A stretch of 64,000 nucleotides of DNA from Perlabentimonas sp964490015 (GTDB taxonomy: Bacteria; Bacteroidota; Bacteroidia; Bacteroidales; Tenuifilaceae): assembly GCA_964490015.1 (NCBI GenBank), contig CAZBBA010000013.1, positions 1 to 64,000 on the forward strand, written 5' to 3'. Positions 16,265 through 26,430 of the stretch are shown here, piece by piece (within the stretch, counting starts at the first letter, position 1; each line of letters begins with the position of its first letter). The notes under the pieces were generated by a model. It was not told the origin of the DNA, searched no databases, and worked only from the letters and a program-made list of their open reading frames with translations. The position numbers and the translations under genes were made by a program.

Positions 16265-19200
16265 CTACTTTATTTCTACCTCAATCCAACCGCTGCGATC
16301 GGGATCGGCAGGTACAGGCCATTTCTTTGGAGGATTCTCTTTAAGCTGCTTTAGGAGAACTTCCACTGCCTTTTCGAGCGTTGGATCTTGACCCTTAGCT
16401 ATTTTATGAGGTTCATCAATCACCTCAATGTCGGGATAAACGCCAATTCCCTCAATTATCCATTCGCCCTGATCGTTGTAAATCCCGAAGCGGGGAACGG
16501 CAATGTAGCCACCATCCATTAGCGAGGCGTTACCACTCATACCAACCAGACCACCCCATGTGCGCGAACCGATAATGGTTCCAAGATTCTTCTGACGGAA
16601 GAAGTAGGGGAATGCATCGCCACCCGACGAGCCGTACTGGTTAATAAGCATGGCTTTTGGTCCATCGTGAGCAACACCTGGAGTGCGCATGGGGTAGGGG
16701 AGCCCGGCCCTATGCCAATGGGCATGGGTTTCGCGGTTAAGCAGTTCAACCATTCTGTCGGGAATAAATCCACCGCCGTTGAAACGCTCGTCGATAATCA
16801 GCGCGTCCTTGTGATGATAGGCATACATTCCCCGGTGTAGCTCGCGGTTGCCCTCAACGGCGGTATTGGGCACATGCATGTATCCAATGCGTCCGCCCGA
16901 AAGCTTGTCGACCATTTCGCGGCGCGAGTTAACCCAATCGAGGTACATCAACTCCTGTTCACTGGAAATAGGTCTGATGGTGTAGGTGCGAGCACCCTGT
17001 GTTGTTGGCTTGCTATTTACCGTTATGCGAACGGACTTGTTAACCTTATTCTCGAGGAATTGGTATGGGTTTGTGTTGGTGGTAACATCCTTGCCATCAA
17101 TTTGAATAAGGAATTCACCTTCCTTAATATCGATTCCTTGCTCAGTTAGCGGCGAGCGACGGGCAGTATTCCAGTTTTCGCCCTTATAAATCTTTTCAAT
17201 TTTAAAACGCTTACTGCGGGCGTCGGGAGTCAGCTTGGCGCCTAGTAATCCTGTTTCTACACGGGTTACGCGCTCAAAGTCGCCCCAGTTGGCGTAGGCG
17301 TGGCCAGTATTGGTTTCGGCTATAATCTCTCCAAAGATATAGTCGAGGTCGAAACGATGGTTCACGTAGGGAAGCATCTCGCTGTACTTTTGGCGGAAAC
17401 CATTCCAGTCAACGTTATGAAGGTTCGACACGTAGAAGAAGTCGCGGAAAATGCGCCATCCATCAACAAAAATCTGCTCCCACTCCTTGCGGGGCTCAAT
17501 GCGCATGTTCATATCGCCTAAATCGAGTTTGCCCTCACCCGATTTCTGGTTTGGTGCAAGCGATGCTACGCCGTAGTCGCCACGGCTCTGGTAAAGGAAT
17601 TTTTTGCCATCGGCCGAGAGGGTGGCACCCCTAATTCCTGACATTATGGTTTCGTTCTTCTGCTCCTTAACGTTGTAGCGCTGCATGCCATCGTTGTTGA
17701 AGTAAACCAATCCATTATCAACAGGCTGAAGATTCCAGTAGCTGCCCGAAGAGAGAGGAAATGCCATTATACGTTGGTTTGCCCCATCAAAATCGATGGT
17801 AACAACCACATCCTTTTTGGCTTCGTCCTTTTTATCCTCCTTGCCAGCAGGTTCAACTGTTTCCTTGGGTTCGAACAGACGTGGACTATCGTTGCGAAGT
17901 GCCACGGCATATATACGCGATGCGTTGTTGTATAGGTAGTTGAACTCAAAATCGGAGAAAGCAAGGTTAAAGTCACGGTTCGAAACAAAGTAGATGTAAT
18001 TACCACAGTTGGAGAATACGGGATTTCTATCGCCAAAGGTATCGTCGGTTAGCTGTTGTTTCTTGTTGGTTTCCACGTTGTACACCCAAATGGCAGCAAG
18101 GCCATTAAGGCTGTTCTTGGTATAGGTAACCCAGCGCGAGTCGGGCGAGAAGTTGTAACCCCTAATCTCGTCGGAGGTGGGGGTGTCAATTACTGTAATC
18201 TTTCCAGTCTCCACCTCGAGTAGCTGAAGGCGCATGGAACGATCGAAGAACACCAGCAGCTTGCTGTTGGGCGACCAGGTGGCAGCGTATTTCCAACCCT
18301 TGGAGTTCTTTGTTATCTGCTTGGGAACGGCATTCTCCTTATTCTCGAGCAGGTAAACCTCGTACTCGCCGGTTTCGTCGGAGTAGTATGCAATCCACTT
18401 ACCATCGGGCGACCACTGTGGGTAAACCGAGCGCACTCCTTGAGTATTTGTAAGGTTGATGGTAGTTCCATCACCAGCAGGAACCGAGAAGATATCGCCA
18501 CGGGCATCGAAAAGTACGCGATTACCAGTTGGCGAAATGGCCGAGCTGTGAATATTGTCCTTCACATTTTTAAAGTAGGGCAACGTTCCAGCGTTATCGT
18601 AGCGAATATTTACCTTAACCCGCTCGGATTGTTCGGTGTTCAGGTTTAGCTTGTACAGATGTCCACCTACCTCGTAGGCTATTTGCCCATTGCTTCCGCT
18701 GGGCCACATCACATCGAATTTATCGTGCTTGGTAATCTGTTTAACCTCCTTGGTTTTCACGTTGTAGCTGTGGATGTTTAGCCACATGTCGCGGTCGGAA
18801 GCGAAGTAGATATTTTCGCCATACCAGGTTGGGATATGATCGGTTCCCTTAAAGTCGGTAATCTCCTCGGAGGTGTTTTTCTCTAGATCGTAAATCCAAA
18901 GGTTCGATGCGCGACCACCCTTGTAGCGTTTCCAGGTGCGGAATTCCCTGTCGATATAGGTAAAAACTACCTTTTTGCCATCGGGTGAGAGGTCGGCAAA
19001 GCCGCCGTGGGGAATTGGTAGTTCCTCCTCGAGGCCACCATCGATACTTACTGTAAAGTATTTGCCCATACGGTCGCCGTAAGGAGTGCGGTTGGCGCGG
19101 AAGAAAACCTTTTTGCTATCGGGTGTCCAACCTAGTACTACGTAGTCGAAACCGCCACGGGGAGGCATCTCGCCCGCATCGTTGTAGTAGGTTAGCTGCT

Positions 19201-19507
19201 GTGGAGTACCGCCCTGCGAGGGCATAATGTACACCTGACGAGAACCGCTATACTCGGCCGAGAAGGCAATCCACTTGCCATCGGGCGAGATCTTGGGGAA
19301 CAGCTCCAGCCCCTTATGCGAGGTAAGCTGACGGGCATCGCCACCGTTGGCATCCACAGTCCAAATATCGCCTGAATAAACAAATACAATCTGGTTCCCG
19401 TTGATGTTGGGGTAGCGCATCATTCGGGCATCCTCGTAGGCTTGCGTGAGGATCGGCATCAGCGCTAGAATCCCCCAGAGTCCAAGATTCCTAAGAACTT
19501 TTTTCAT
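16265..19507 (-). CDS. Tricorn-like S41 family protease
   Basis: A 1080-aa secreted protein. After a signal peptide (about 1-23) come two WD40/TolB-like beta-propeller regions, visible as repeated SPDGKWIAF-type blades (about 30-330 and 330-680). A tricorn core follows (VDGWRIFRDFFYV onward, with the catalytic-type His in NTGHAY), then a PDZ domain (about 780-860) and an S41 peptidase domain with nucleophile Ser in YGSSGGDAF (about residue 960). Archaeal tricorn degrades peptides released by the proteasome. Bacterial homologues with signal peptides are envelope peptidases of unclear substrate. The propellers probably act as a substrate filter. It appears monocistronic, with a possible -7 box at 19600. 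Confidence 0.92.
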   Translation of the reverse strand: MKKVLRNLGLWGILALMPILTQAYEDARMMRYPNINGNQIVFVYSGDIWTVDANGGDARQLTSHKGLELFPKISPDGKWIAFSAEYSGSRQVYIMPSQGGTPQQLTYYNDAGEMPPRGGFDYVVLGWTPDSKKVFFRANRTPYGDRMGKYFTVSIDGGLEEELPIPHGGFADLSPDGKKVVFTYIDREFRTWKRYKGGRASNLWIYDLEKNTSEEITDFKGTDHIPTWYGENIYFASDRDMWLNIHSYNVKTKEVKQITKHDKFDVMWPSGSNGQIAYEVGGHLYKLNLNTEQSERVKVNIRYDNAGTLPYFKNVKDNIHSSAISPTGNRVLFDARGDIFSVPAGDGTTINLTNTQGVRSVYPQWSPDGKWIAYYSDETGEYEVYLLENKENAVPKQITKNSKGWKYAATWSPNSKLLVFFDRSMRLQLLEVETGKITVIDTPTSDEIRGYNFSPDSRWVTYTKNSLNGLAAIWVYNVETNKKQQLTDDTFGDRNPVFSNCGNYIYFVSNRDFNLAFSDFEFNYLYNNASRIYAVALRNDSPRLFEPKETVEPAGKEDKKDEAKKDVVVTIDFDGANQRIMAFPLSSGSYWNLQPVDNGLVYFNNDGMQRYNVKEQKNETIMSGIRGATLSADGKKFLYQSRGDYGVASLAPNQKSGEGKLDLGDMNMRIEPRKEWEQIFVDGWRIFRDFFYVSNLHNVDWNGFRQKYSEMLPYVNHRFDLDYIFGEIIAETNTGHAYANWGDFERVTRVETGLLGAKLTPDARSKRFKIEKIYKGENWNTARRSPLTEQGIDIKEGEFLIQIDGKDVTTNTNPYQFLENKVNKSVRITVNSKPTTQGARTYTIRPISSEQELMYLDWVNSRREMVDKLSGGRIGYMHVPNTAVEGNRELHRGMYAYHHKDALIIDERFNGGGFIPDRMVELLNRETHAHWHRAGLPYPMRTPGVAHDGPKAMLINQYGSSGGDAFPYFFRQKNLGTIIGSRTWGGLVGMSGNASLMDGGYIAVPRFGIYNDQGEWIIEGIGVYPDIEVIDEPHKIAKGQDPTLEKAVEVLLKQLKENPPKKWPVPADPDRSGWIEVEIK

Positions 19508-19960
19508 CGTGATGTGTGTTAGTTATTTATTATGATTATAATTTTTCAGCTTATGGTTTGATGGGCAATGCTTGGAGTTGGTTTAATTGATAGTGGTACC
19601 AAAGGTAAGGGATTTTTTGCAAAGAGAGGGTGATGCTCAGCTATGCTTTGTTAAGTGATAAGGATTAGATAGAGTTTTAGGTTTAGGTAGAGGTGAAAAT
19701 TGAGTGATTGAGTGATTCGCCCTGCATTGCCAACTGCATTTTGCCAAATTTTTGATAATTGAAGGGTTGAGGGCGCGGGTTAAGATTAAGATATTGTTAT
19801 GGATTAGCTATGGGCGAAACAATATATCATACGAAGTGTTAATTTAATGAGGAATCTATAAAACACTTAAGTATGCATTTGAAATACTTTTTGCGAATTA
19901 TTGGTTCCTTCGCGAAGTTGTTAAGAGACTAATAATGACCATGACAAGTTGAGGTTATCT
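19508..19960. other. 453-bp intergenic region with an octamer repeat copy
   Basis: No gene seen. It contains CAAAGGTA at 19600-19607 (TACCTTTG on the minus strand, a possible -7 box for the tricorn-like gene, giving a leader of about 85 nt). It also holds two ATTGAGTG octamers at 19699-19714 preceded by AGGTTTAGGTAGAGG, matching in inverse orientation the octamer array at 429-492. Confidence 0.6.
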
Positions 19961-21214
19961 ATGAGAAAAATAAATAAATTAAAACGAGTTTTAGGGTTAA
20001 ATGATGCCATTGGCGTGGGACTAGGAGCCATAATTGGCGCCGGGATATTTGTGGTTACAGGGGTTGCCGCCGGAGTGTCGGGTGCGTCGTTTATTGTTGG
20101 CCTTATGATCGCCGGGCTAATAGCCTCGTTTAACGGATTAAGTTCTGCCCAGCTGGCAGCCGTTTACCCCCAATCGGGAGGCACATATGAGTATGGTTAC
20201 CAGCTGCTAAATCCATCGTTTGGTTTTTCGGCAGGATGGATGTTTCTAATTAGTAAGTTATCGGCTGCAGGTATTGTGGCCATTGGTTTTGGCAGCTACT
20301 TTTTTCAGCTAGTGCCCATATTCTCTCCACTCACTTACTCTATTGCCGCCGTGGTGATACTTACCATTGCCAATCTTGTGGGAATTAGAAAGGCCGGTAT
20401 GGTTAATCTTATCATCGTTTTAGTTACCCTACTTTCGTTGATCTATTTTGTTGTAGGCGGAATAGGATCCGTTAAAGCTAGCAACTTTACTCCATTCGCA
20501 CCTTTTGGGGTTATGGGAATTGCCGAGTCGACAGCCATACTTTTCTTTGCCTTTACAGGCTATGCACGAATAGCCACACTAGCTGAGGAGGTAGTGGAAC
20601 CTAAGAAAACCATTCCGCGTGCCGTAATTGTTACTATTATCAGCGCCATAGTGCTTTACGCTGCCGTATCGGTTGTTGCTACAGGAGCCATAGGCGCCGA
20701 GGGAATGGCGCAAAGTAAATCGCCCCTGCAGGTAGCGTCAAATGCAATGGCGGCTCCGGGCATCAGCACAATAATCACCATTGGAGCATCAACAGCTATG
20801 CTGGGCGTTTTGCTTAGCCAAATTCTGGGTATTAGCCGTATGCTGTTGGCCATGGGCCGGAGGAACGATCTGCCCCACTTTTTTGAAAAGATTCACAGCA
20901 AAACGGCAGTGCCTCATATAGGAATACTGATTACAAGTGCTGTAATTCTTGCAATAACTGTTTTGGGAACATTCGAATTTGTGGTTCGAGCCGCCACCTT
21001 TACCATTCTACTTTACTATAGTATTACAAATATTGCCGCCATTCGGCAACCAAATCAACAGCAGCTATACAGCAAAGCAATTCCATACCTTGGCCTAGTG
21101 GGGTGTATTGCCATGTCGATATCGCTTCCTCTAAACGTAGTCGTTTCAGGTATAGCACTTCTGGCAATCGGATTTGCAGTGCGATATTTAGTGAAACGTT
21201 TTAGCGTTACATAA
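19961..21214 (+). CDS. APC family amino acid permease
   Basis: A 417-aa inner membrane transporter with about 12 helices. The first helix carries the APC signature GLGAIIGAGIF, the unwound substrate-binding segment. The start is the ATG at 19961; a TTG 12 bases upstream is less likely. Members take up amino acids with protons or exchange them. The specificity is not visible here. The gene overlaps the stop of the convergent EamA gene by 8 bp. Confidence 0.88.
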   Translation: MRKINKLKRVLGLNDAIGVGLGAIIGAGIFVVTGVAAGVSGASFIVGLMIAGLIASFNGLSSAQLAAVYPQSGGTYEYGYQLLNPSFGFSAGWMFLISKLSAAGIVAIGFGSYFFQLVPIFSPLTYSIAAVVILTIANLVGIRKAGMVNLIIVLVTLLSLIYFVVGGIGSVKASNFTPFAPFGVMGIAESTAILFFAFTGYARIATLAEEVVEPKKTIPRAVIVTIISAIVLYAAVSVVATGAIGAEGMAQSKSPLQVASNAMAAPGISTIITIGASTAMLGVLLSQILGISRMLLAMGRRNDLPHFFEKIHSKTAVPHIGILITSAVILAITVLGTFEFVVRAATFTILLYYSITNIAAIRQPNQQQLYSKAIPYLGLVGCIAMSISLPLNVVVSGIALLAIGFAVRYLVKRFSVT

Positions 21215-22136
21215 AGAAAAGAAACACGCCCAGGATAGTGACAAATGCGCCCAAAAGTTCCTTAGGGTTGAACTTTTCCTTCATTATAAGAATTGAAAAA
21301 GGGATAATTAGCACTGGCACAATGGACATAAGTGCCGAGGCCACACCTGTTGTGGTAAATTTAACCGCCCAAAGCGAGAACGATACGCCTAGGAACGGGC
21401 CAAAAAATGCACCAATTGCAGTCCTGCTAATTGCCCGTCGGTTCTTTAGCGCCTCGGTTAGTTTTTTCCATCTGCCCAAGAACGTGAAGATTAGCGCAAA
21501 GCCAACAACCCCTGTAAGCACACGGATTTGCACTGCCGAAAAAACATCGTAATCGGCCATGCCGTATTTGCTAAGTACCAATCCACCACCTTGTCCAACT
21601 GCACCGCCAAATGCCAGCAGTAATCCAGCGATAGGATATGAGAACTGCACCTTGCGACGGGCTTTTGGTTTCTCGGGATTGTGAATCTCCCTGCGAAGTA
21701 TTACCAGCGCTATGCCCGAAAAGGTAAGCAGCATGGCTATTCCTTGCTTCAGGGTTACAGTTTCGCCAAGCCACATCCAGCCAATAAGGGCCGCTACGCC
21801 AGGCGCTAAGGCCATAATAAGCATCGATATTCGGGCTCCCACCACCACGTATGCCTGGAATAAAACCAAATCGCCCAGCACAAAGCCAACCAATCCCGAG
21901 ATGGAGAGCCAAATCCAGTTGTGGGTGCTGGCATCGGTAGGAAAAATTTCGCCTCGCATAAACCACGAGAATAAGCTCAGGAAAACAAATGCCATGGAGA
22001 GCCTGATTAGGTTTACCTGAAGCGAACCAATCTTTTTCCCTGCCGACTCAAAGGCCAGCGCGGTAATTGTCCAAAGGAAAGCTGTAAATAGGGCAGCCAA
22101 TTCGCCCTGATGAGAGGAGAAAAAATCGTGTAGCAT
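21207..22136 (-). CDS. EamA/DMT superfamily transporter
   Basis: A 309-aa protein with ten predicted helices in two EamA repeats (about 8-145 and 170-305). Each repeat ends in a motif typical of the family (MWLGETVTLKQGIAMLL in the first, IMKEKFNPKELLGAFVTILGVFL region in the second). Such proteins usually export amino acids or metabolites. Convergent with the APC permease gene, overlapping it by 8 bp, and divergent from the AI-2E family gene. CAAAGGTA at 22236-22243 is a possible -7 box on this strand. Confidence 0.88.
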   Translation of the reverse strand: MLHDFFSSHQGELAALFTAFLWTITALAFESAGKKIGSLQVNLIRLSMAFVFLSLFSWFMRGEIFPTDASTHNWIWLSISGLVGFVLGDLVLFQAYVVVGARISMLIMALAPGVAALIGWMWLGETVTLKQGIAMLLTFSGIALVILRREIHNPEKPKARRKVQFSYPIAGLLLAFGGAVGQGGGLVLSKYGMADYDVFSAVQIRVLTGVVGFALIFTFLGRWKKLTEALKNRRAISRTAIGAFFGPFLGVSFSLWAVKFTTTGVASALMSIVPVLIIPFSILIMKEKFNPKELLGAFVTILGVFLFFM

Positions 22137-22340
22137 TTACTGGGAATTGTAGTTTATTTAGTGTGGTTTAGATATGCAAGTTGGATTATGGTTTAACGAT
22201 CCAAGCATTCTCATGGGCTCAATTTTATTAAGGCGCAAAGGTAATCGTTATTTAATAATACACAGCATATGCATATTTACGTAAAACAGCTACTTTTACA
22301 ATGAAATTAAAGATTCAGTTTTACCTCATTTCATTACACG

Positions 22341-23444
22341 ATGAACCAGCTGGCGCGATATATAATTCTGGGCACAGGTTTGGCCATAGTGCTATTTCTC
22401 CTGTGGTATTTTAGTAGCATTGTTGGATATGTTCTTGTATCGGCGGTGCTATCGCTGATGGGGAAACCCATTGTTGACGTTTTCGGGAAAATTGAGATAC
22501 GGGGTTGGCGTCCGCCCAAGGCGCTAGGTGCAGCCATTGCGCTGCTGAGTTTGTGGTTTCTGTTTGTTCTTTTCTTTAGGGTGATGATCCCTTTGGTTGT
22601 TAGCCAGATTAACGACCTAAGCACGGTTAATGTGCCCGGCATGGTGGCCAGCTTTAGCGAACCTCTCCAGCGTATTGATGCCTTTATCCATGAGTATCTG
22701 CCCGCTTCGGCCGAAGGGTTTTCCATTCAGGAGTATCTGGTGGAGAAGTTGAGCAGCATGGTAAATGTAACCATACTTCGCGATCTGTTTAGCTCCACGG
22801 CAAACCTAATTGGTAACTTGGCCATTGCAGCCTTCTCCATCACCTTTATTACCTTCTTTTTCCTTAAGGATGAAGGCCTTTTCTTTGAGGGCGTTACCAT
22901 GATCTTTCCTGAAAAGTTCGAGAAGAACATTCGTCATGCGCTTATAAGCATTAATAAACTACTTCGACGCTACTTTATTGGAATTGTGTTCCAGAGTACG
23001 GGTATTATGATTCTAGACACGCTTGGGCTAATGATTGTGGGCATTTCATTTCAAACTGCGCTGGTAATCGGGCTCTTTAGAGGTATTCTAAATGTTATTC
23101 CTTACGTTGGGCCAATTATTGGATCGGTTTTAGGTATTGTTATTGGTGTTGCCACCAATCTGCACCTCGATTTTTCAACCGCAATGATTCCGCTTCTTAT
23201 CTACATGGGTATTGTGTTTGCAATTGTTCAGCTAATCGATAATTTTGTTTTTCAGCCTCTTATCTTCTCCAACAGCGTTCATGCTCATCCACTGGAGATA
23301 TTTATTGTGCTGCTAATTGCTGGAAGTGTTGGGGGTATTTTAGGAATGCTATTAGCCATTCCCGGATATACGGTTATAAGGGTTTTTGGAAAGGAGTTTT
23401 TTAACAATTTCAGGGTGGTGCGGAAATTAACCGAGAAAATTTAG
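22341..23444 (+). CDS. AI-2E family transporter (PerM/YdiK-like)
   Basis: A 367-aa membrane protein with two N-terminal helix pairs, a soluble segment (about 85-150) and a C-terminal helix bundle. It shows the family-typical glycines and prolines in NVIPYVGPIIGSVLG and the FVFQPLIFSNSVHAHPLEIFI block. The family includes TqsA, an AI-2 exporter, but most members have other or unknown roles, including ion antiport, so AI-2 transport should not be assumed. It is probably a single-gene unit. Confidence 0.9.
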   Translation: MNQLARYIILGTGLAIVLFLLWYFSSIVGYVLVSAVLSLMGKPIVDVFGKIEIRGWRPPKALGAAIALLSLWFLFVLFFRVMIPLVVSQINDLSTVNVPGMVASFSEPLQRIDAFIHEYLPASAEGFSIQEYLVEKLSSMVNVTILRDLFSSTANLIGNLAIAAFSITFITFFFLKDEGLFFEGVTMIFPEKFEKNIRHALISINKLLRRYFIGIVFQSTGIMILDTLGLMIVGISFQTALVIGLFRGILNVIPYVGPIIGSVLGIVIGVATNLHLDFSTAMIPLLIYMGIVFAIVQLIDNFVFQPLIFSNSVHAHPLEIFIVLLIAGSVGGILGMLLAIPGYTVIRVFGKEFFNNFRVVRKLTEKI

Positions 23445-23492
23445 TCGGGTTAAAGCTCCATTTACTATATTTACAACATAAAACAGTTTACT

Positions 23493-24455
23493 ATGCAAAA
23501 AGGTTACCGCACCCTTACGCTGATATCAATGCTAGTACTAGTACTTTGGTCATCGGCTCTTAGGGCGCAATCGCTAACATACGAGCTTATTGGTAGATAC
23601 TCATCCACTGCCGATACCCCCGACACAGTAAAGCTGACACCACACCTACCCGCTGGTTTTATTTTTTGCAGCTTCGATTTTGATGTTGTTCCTGATGAGG
23701 TGCTGGTTCCCGATGAGGTGTTTATTTTTATAACTCCTGTCAGCGATACCATTAATGTAACCCTATATTACACAACCACAGGTGGCGACTGCTCGTTGGC
23801 CGATCCAAATCGTACTTCAATAGTAATTCCCATTTGTCCCAAGCGGGCGCTGTTTAATGTTACCTACGATAAGGAGTTGCAGAGTTTGGCGTCGTTAAAG
23901 AGAATTTTTAGAAGGGTGCCATACATTGCCACTAATGATTTTAGCCAGGTTGGTAACTTTCGTTTCTTTTGGGATTTTGATATCAAGATGATTCCTGCCC
24001 CTGAGGTCGATTTCGATCTTGCAGATGCAAGTAAAGGCCAGTACCCAAACGTTTATTATACCTTCTCAACAGGTGGAGTTTACCAAGTTACTCTTAACGT
24101 TATTGATGTGACAAGCAATTTGGACACGGCAAAATTTACCCGAATCATAAATCTGCATCCTGTTTTTGGTGATAATCTGATCGATCTGGAGAATATCCCC
24201 AATGTGTTTACGCCTAGCGGGGCAACTAATAATTTCTTTAAGGTTGAGACTAGTGGGGTAAACCAGTTCTCGTTTAAAGTTTTTACGCGTTCAGGTGCGC
24301 TGGTTTATCAGCATACCGGGAACATTATAAGCTGGGATGGCAAGAACTACTATGGAAACGATTTGCCTCAAGGAATATACTATTACATTATTGAGGATAT
24401 CAGCGCCGAAAAGAAATACAACCCGGCAAAGGGTTTCTTTTACATATATAGGTAA
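23493..24455 (+). CDS. T9SS type B sorting domain protein (gliding motility-associated C-terminal domain)
   Basis: A 320-aa secreted protein. The signal peptide ends ALRA|Q (about residue 26). A PKD-like beta domain (about 165-245, with YTFSTGGVYQVTLNV) precedes a CHU_C-type C-terminal domain (about 250-320) that begins IPNVFTPSG and contains NGKD-like segment WDGKNYYGNDLPQGIYYY. This domain directs proteins through the type IX secretion system as type B cargo. The N-terminal half matches no domain I recognise. It is ended by the hairpin at 24461. Confidence 0.88.
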   Translation: MQKGYRTLTLISMLVLVLWSSALRAQSLTYELIGRYSSTADTPDTVKLTPHLPAGFIFCSFDFDVVPDEVLVPDEVFIFITPVSDTINVTLYYTTTGGDCSLADPNRTSIVIPICPKRALFNVTYDKELQSLASLKRIFRRVPYIATNDFSQVGNFRFFWDFDIKMIPAPEVDFDLADASKGQYPNVYYTFSTGGVYQVTLNVIDVTSNLDTAKFTRIINLHPVFGDNLIDLENIPNVFTPSGATNNFFKVETSGVNQFSFKVFTRSGALVYQHTGNIISWDGKNYYGNDLPQGIYYYIIEDISAEKKYNPAKGFFYIYR

Positions 24456-24460
24456 TAAAA

Positions 24461-24481
24461 AAGCGGGGCAAAGCCCCGCTT
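24461..24481. terminator. Bidirectional terminator hairpin
   Basis: A 9-bp stem AAGCGGGGC/GCCCCGCTT with AAA loop. An A run before it and Ts on the reverse strand let it work for both convergent genes. Confidence 0.85.
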
Positions 24482-24489
24482 CTCAAATG

Positions 24490-25398
24490 TTATTGTTGGC
24501 CTCCCATTCCCACAATCTGGTATGTGCTAATGTCTAGCCGTTTTGGGGTATTGGGCTGCATGTCGGTTACTCGCATAATGGTTTTTGCCCCGGAAAAGAA
24601 GTCCTCGGATTCCATCTCCATTACCATCCCCATTCCATAACCTAATCCTGCCGTTGCAAGGGCCTGCATTCCGTAAACCTGTCCATAAGCTTGCGACATG
24701 TTAAACTTGCTTTCGCGCGTTGCCCAAAGGCTAACCTTGCCGTGTGTGTCCTGGTAGGCATACTCCTTGCAGGAGTGACCCGCAATGGTTTTTGTTCGGC
24801 CAGTAGGTTTGTAGAAGGGGTGTATGAAATCCTCGGGGGTAGTAGTCACTTCAGTGGTTTCGGTTTGAGCGGTAGCGGTTGAGTCGGGGGGAATGGCAAT
24901 GGCCACGCCAGTTCTTTCGCCATTCTCCTCGCTAAGGATTAGCATGGCGTTATTTACCATGTCAAAAATCATGGTGCCTTTCTGTTTTTTTCCGGAATTT
25001 TTATCAACACCGTCAAATATCATGGCGTAGCTCTTATTGTTGTTATTAAAGTAGGTGGTGTACTGCATCTTGTCGCGGTTTTTAAGCGAGTCGATGGTCT
25101 CAATGTCCATAACCATGCTAGAGGTGAAACTGTAGCTAGGGTCGAATTTCACGTTGTTGAGCCCCATGGCCTGCATCATGCGGCGCTCCAAAAAGTTTGG
25201 GCCAGCGGGTTTTGGTTTTTCGGGTTGAGGCTGTTCCTTCACCTCTTCGGTGGTAGTGGTTTGCTCTTCCTCGGTTTTTAGCCCTTTCACGGCCTCCAGG
25301 GCTTTCTCTTTAAGCATGCGCTTTAGCTGAGCATTGGCTACTGCGGGGCTAAGCAAAATGGCCAAGGCCAGTAAGCTGATGGTTATTACTCTTCTCAT
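24490..25398 (-). CDS. Secreted DUF4412 domain protein
   Basis: A 302-aa protein with a signal peptide ending VANA|Q, a low-complexity Glu/Thr/Lys/Pro linker (about 40-65), and a domain matching DUF4412 (about 85-290), a LolA-like fold often seen in Bacteroidota envelope proteins. Two features support that family: the GHSCKEYAY and GKVSLWATRESKFN segments. A late Met-rich stretch (GYGMGMVMEMES) is notable. No partner gene is adjacent. Role unknown, probably periplasmic. Confidence 0.75.
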   Translation of the reverse strand: MRRVITISLLALAILLSPAVANAQLKRMLKEKALEAVKGLKTEEEQTTTTEEVKEQPQPEKPKPAGPNFLERRMMQAMGLNNVKFDPSYSFTSSMVMDIETIDSLKNRDKMQYTTYFNNNNKSYAMIFDGVDKNSGKKQKGTMIFDMVNNAMLILSEENGERTGVAIAIPPDSTATAQTETTEVTTTPEDFIHPFYKPTGRTKTIAGHSCKEYAYQDTHGKVSLWATRESKFNMSQAYGQVYGMQALATAGLGYGMGMVMEMESEDFFSGAKTIMRVTDMQPNTPKRLDISTYQIVGMGGQQ

Positions 25399-25534
25399 AG
25401 TACAATTTGGTTAAAGGTTGGTTGTCGAATATAAAGTATTCTTAAAATATAGATATGCAGTATTGTTGTTGAAATTCAATGCAATTTACGCAATATATCG
25501 ATAGGCTATTTTGGAGCAACCTTTTTTTGTATAT

Positions 25535-26425
25535 TTATTTCGAAAAACGATCATCTAATATGTATACAAAAGAGGCAAAAACACCAAGCCCCCCCTCAAT
25601 ATTTGAGTATAGATGTGCCGATTCGGCGAATGGATTATCTGTAATATCATATATTCCTTCGAGTGATTTATGGAATCGATAGTAGTGCTCGTCTGATGAT
25701 AGTACAACTATTTCGGTTTGCCCTCTTTCCTCTTCGCCATAGGCGAAGTGAGCATTTAATGATACCCTGAAGCTAATTTGCTCGCCATCCCTTAGGTTGT
25801 CGGTGATTAGTAACTTAGTTTGCGCTGAGGGGAATGTGTATTCAATATTCTCCCATGTGTATAAGGTATATTGATAAAGATATAGTGCATAGTAGTTACT
25901 TACTGACGGTGTATCCTCAATTGTGCCAGCAGTAATTATGCTATATTCTCCCCATTCGTTTGGGCTGGTTGCCTCAACTTTAATATTAGTTACTCTAGGG
26001 GTATTGTCGGGAACTATTGTAGTGGCTTTAACGTTTTCAAATCCTGTAGCATTAACAGTCAGCTCATATTGATGACCTGGAGTAATGAGGAAATCCTCGG
26101 AGCGGATGGCAAAAAGTGATTTCTCATTAAGGTAAGGAATTGTTTGCTCTTTTCCTGTGGATATATCTTTAATTATTACTGTTGCAGTGCTTACTACCTC
26201 AAACTCCCAAGAATCTCCATGCTGGGGTAGGTTGTAATTGTAGGGCTTTGAAGAACGAACAAACACTTTAATGGAATCGTCTGGGGAGATAAATGATTGG
26301 ACGACTAGTTTTGGATCAGAATTGGGGAGGTTAAGGCTGTCCACATCATCGATGCAGGAAAAAAATCCCAAGCAAATTGGTGCTATTATGAGAGAAAGGG
26401 TTCTCCTCAGAGTATTGGTTTTCAT
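25535..26425 (-). CDS. DUF4249 lipoprotein, partner of TonB receptor
   Basis: A 296-aa lipoprotein. The N-terminal hydrophobic segment ends in a lipobox-like FFSC. The body is beta-rich with a DUF4249 signature (LVVQSFISPDDSIKVFVRSS followed by a TATVIIKD strand). The gene begins 5 bp after the TonB receptor stop, the standard arrangement in which the DUF4249 protein is thought to be the surface lid or ligand-binding partner of the receptor, by analogy with SusD. The coding sequence is more A/T-rich than its surroundings. Confidence 0.85.
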   Translation of the reverse strand: MKTNTLRRTLSLIIAPICLGFFSCIDDVDSLNLPNSDPKLVVQSFISPDDSIKVFVRSSKPYNYNLPQHGDSWEFEVVSTATVIIKDISTGKEQTIPYLNEKSLFAIRSEDFLITPGHQYELTVNATGFENVKATTIVPDNTPRVTNIKVEATSPNEWGEYSIITAGTIEDTPSVSNYYALYLYQYTLYTWENIEYTFPSAQTKLLITDNLRDGEQISFRVSLNAHFAYGEEERGQTEIVVLSSDEHYYRFHKSLEGIYDITDNPFAESAHLYSNIEGGLGVFASFVYILDDRFSK

Positions 26426-26430
26426 GGGTT

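Noticed and set aside
22341..23444. Quorum-sensing AI-2 exporter
   Set aside because: Family membership alone does not show AI-2 transport, and no luxS or lsr gene is in the window.
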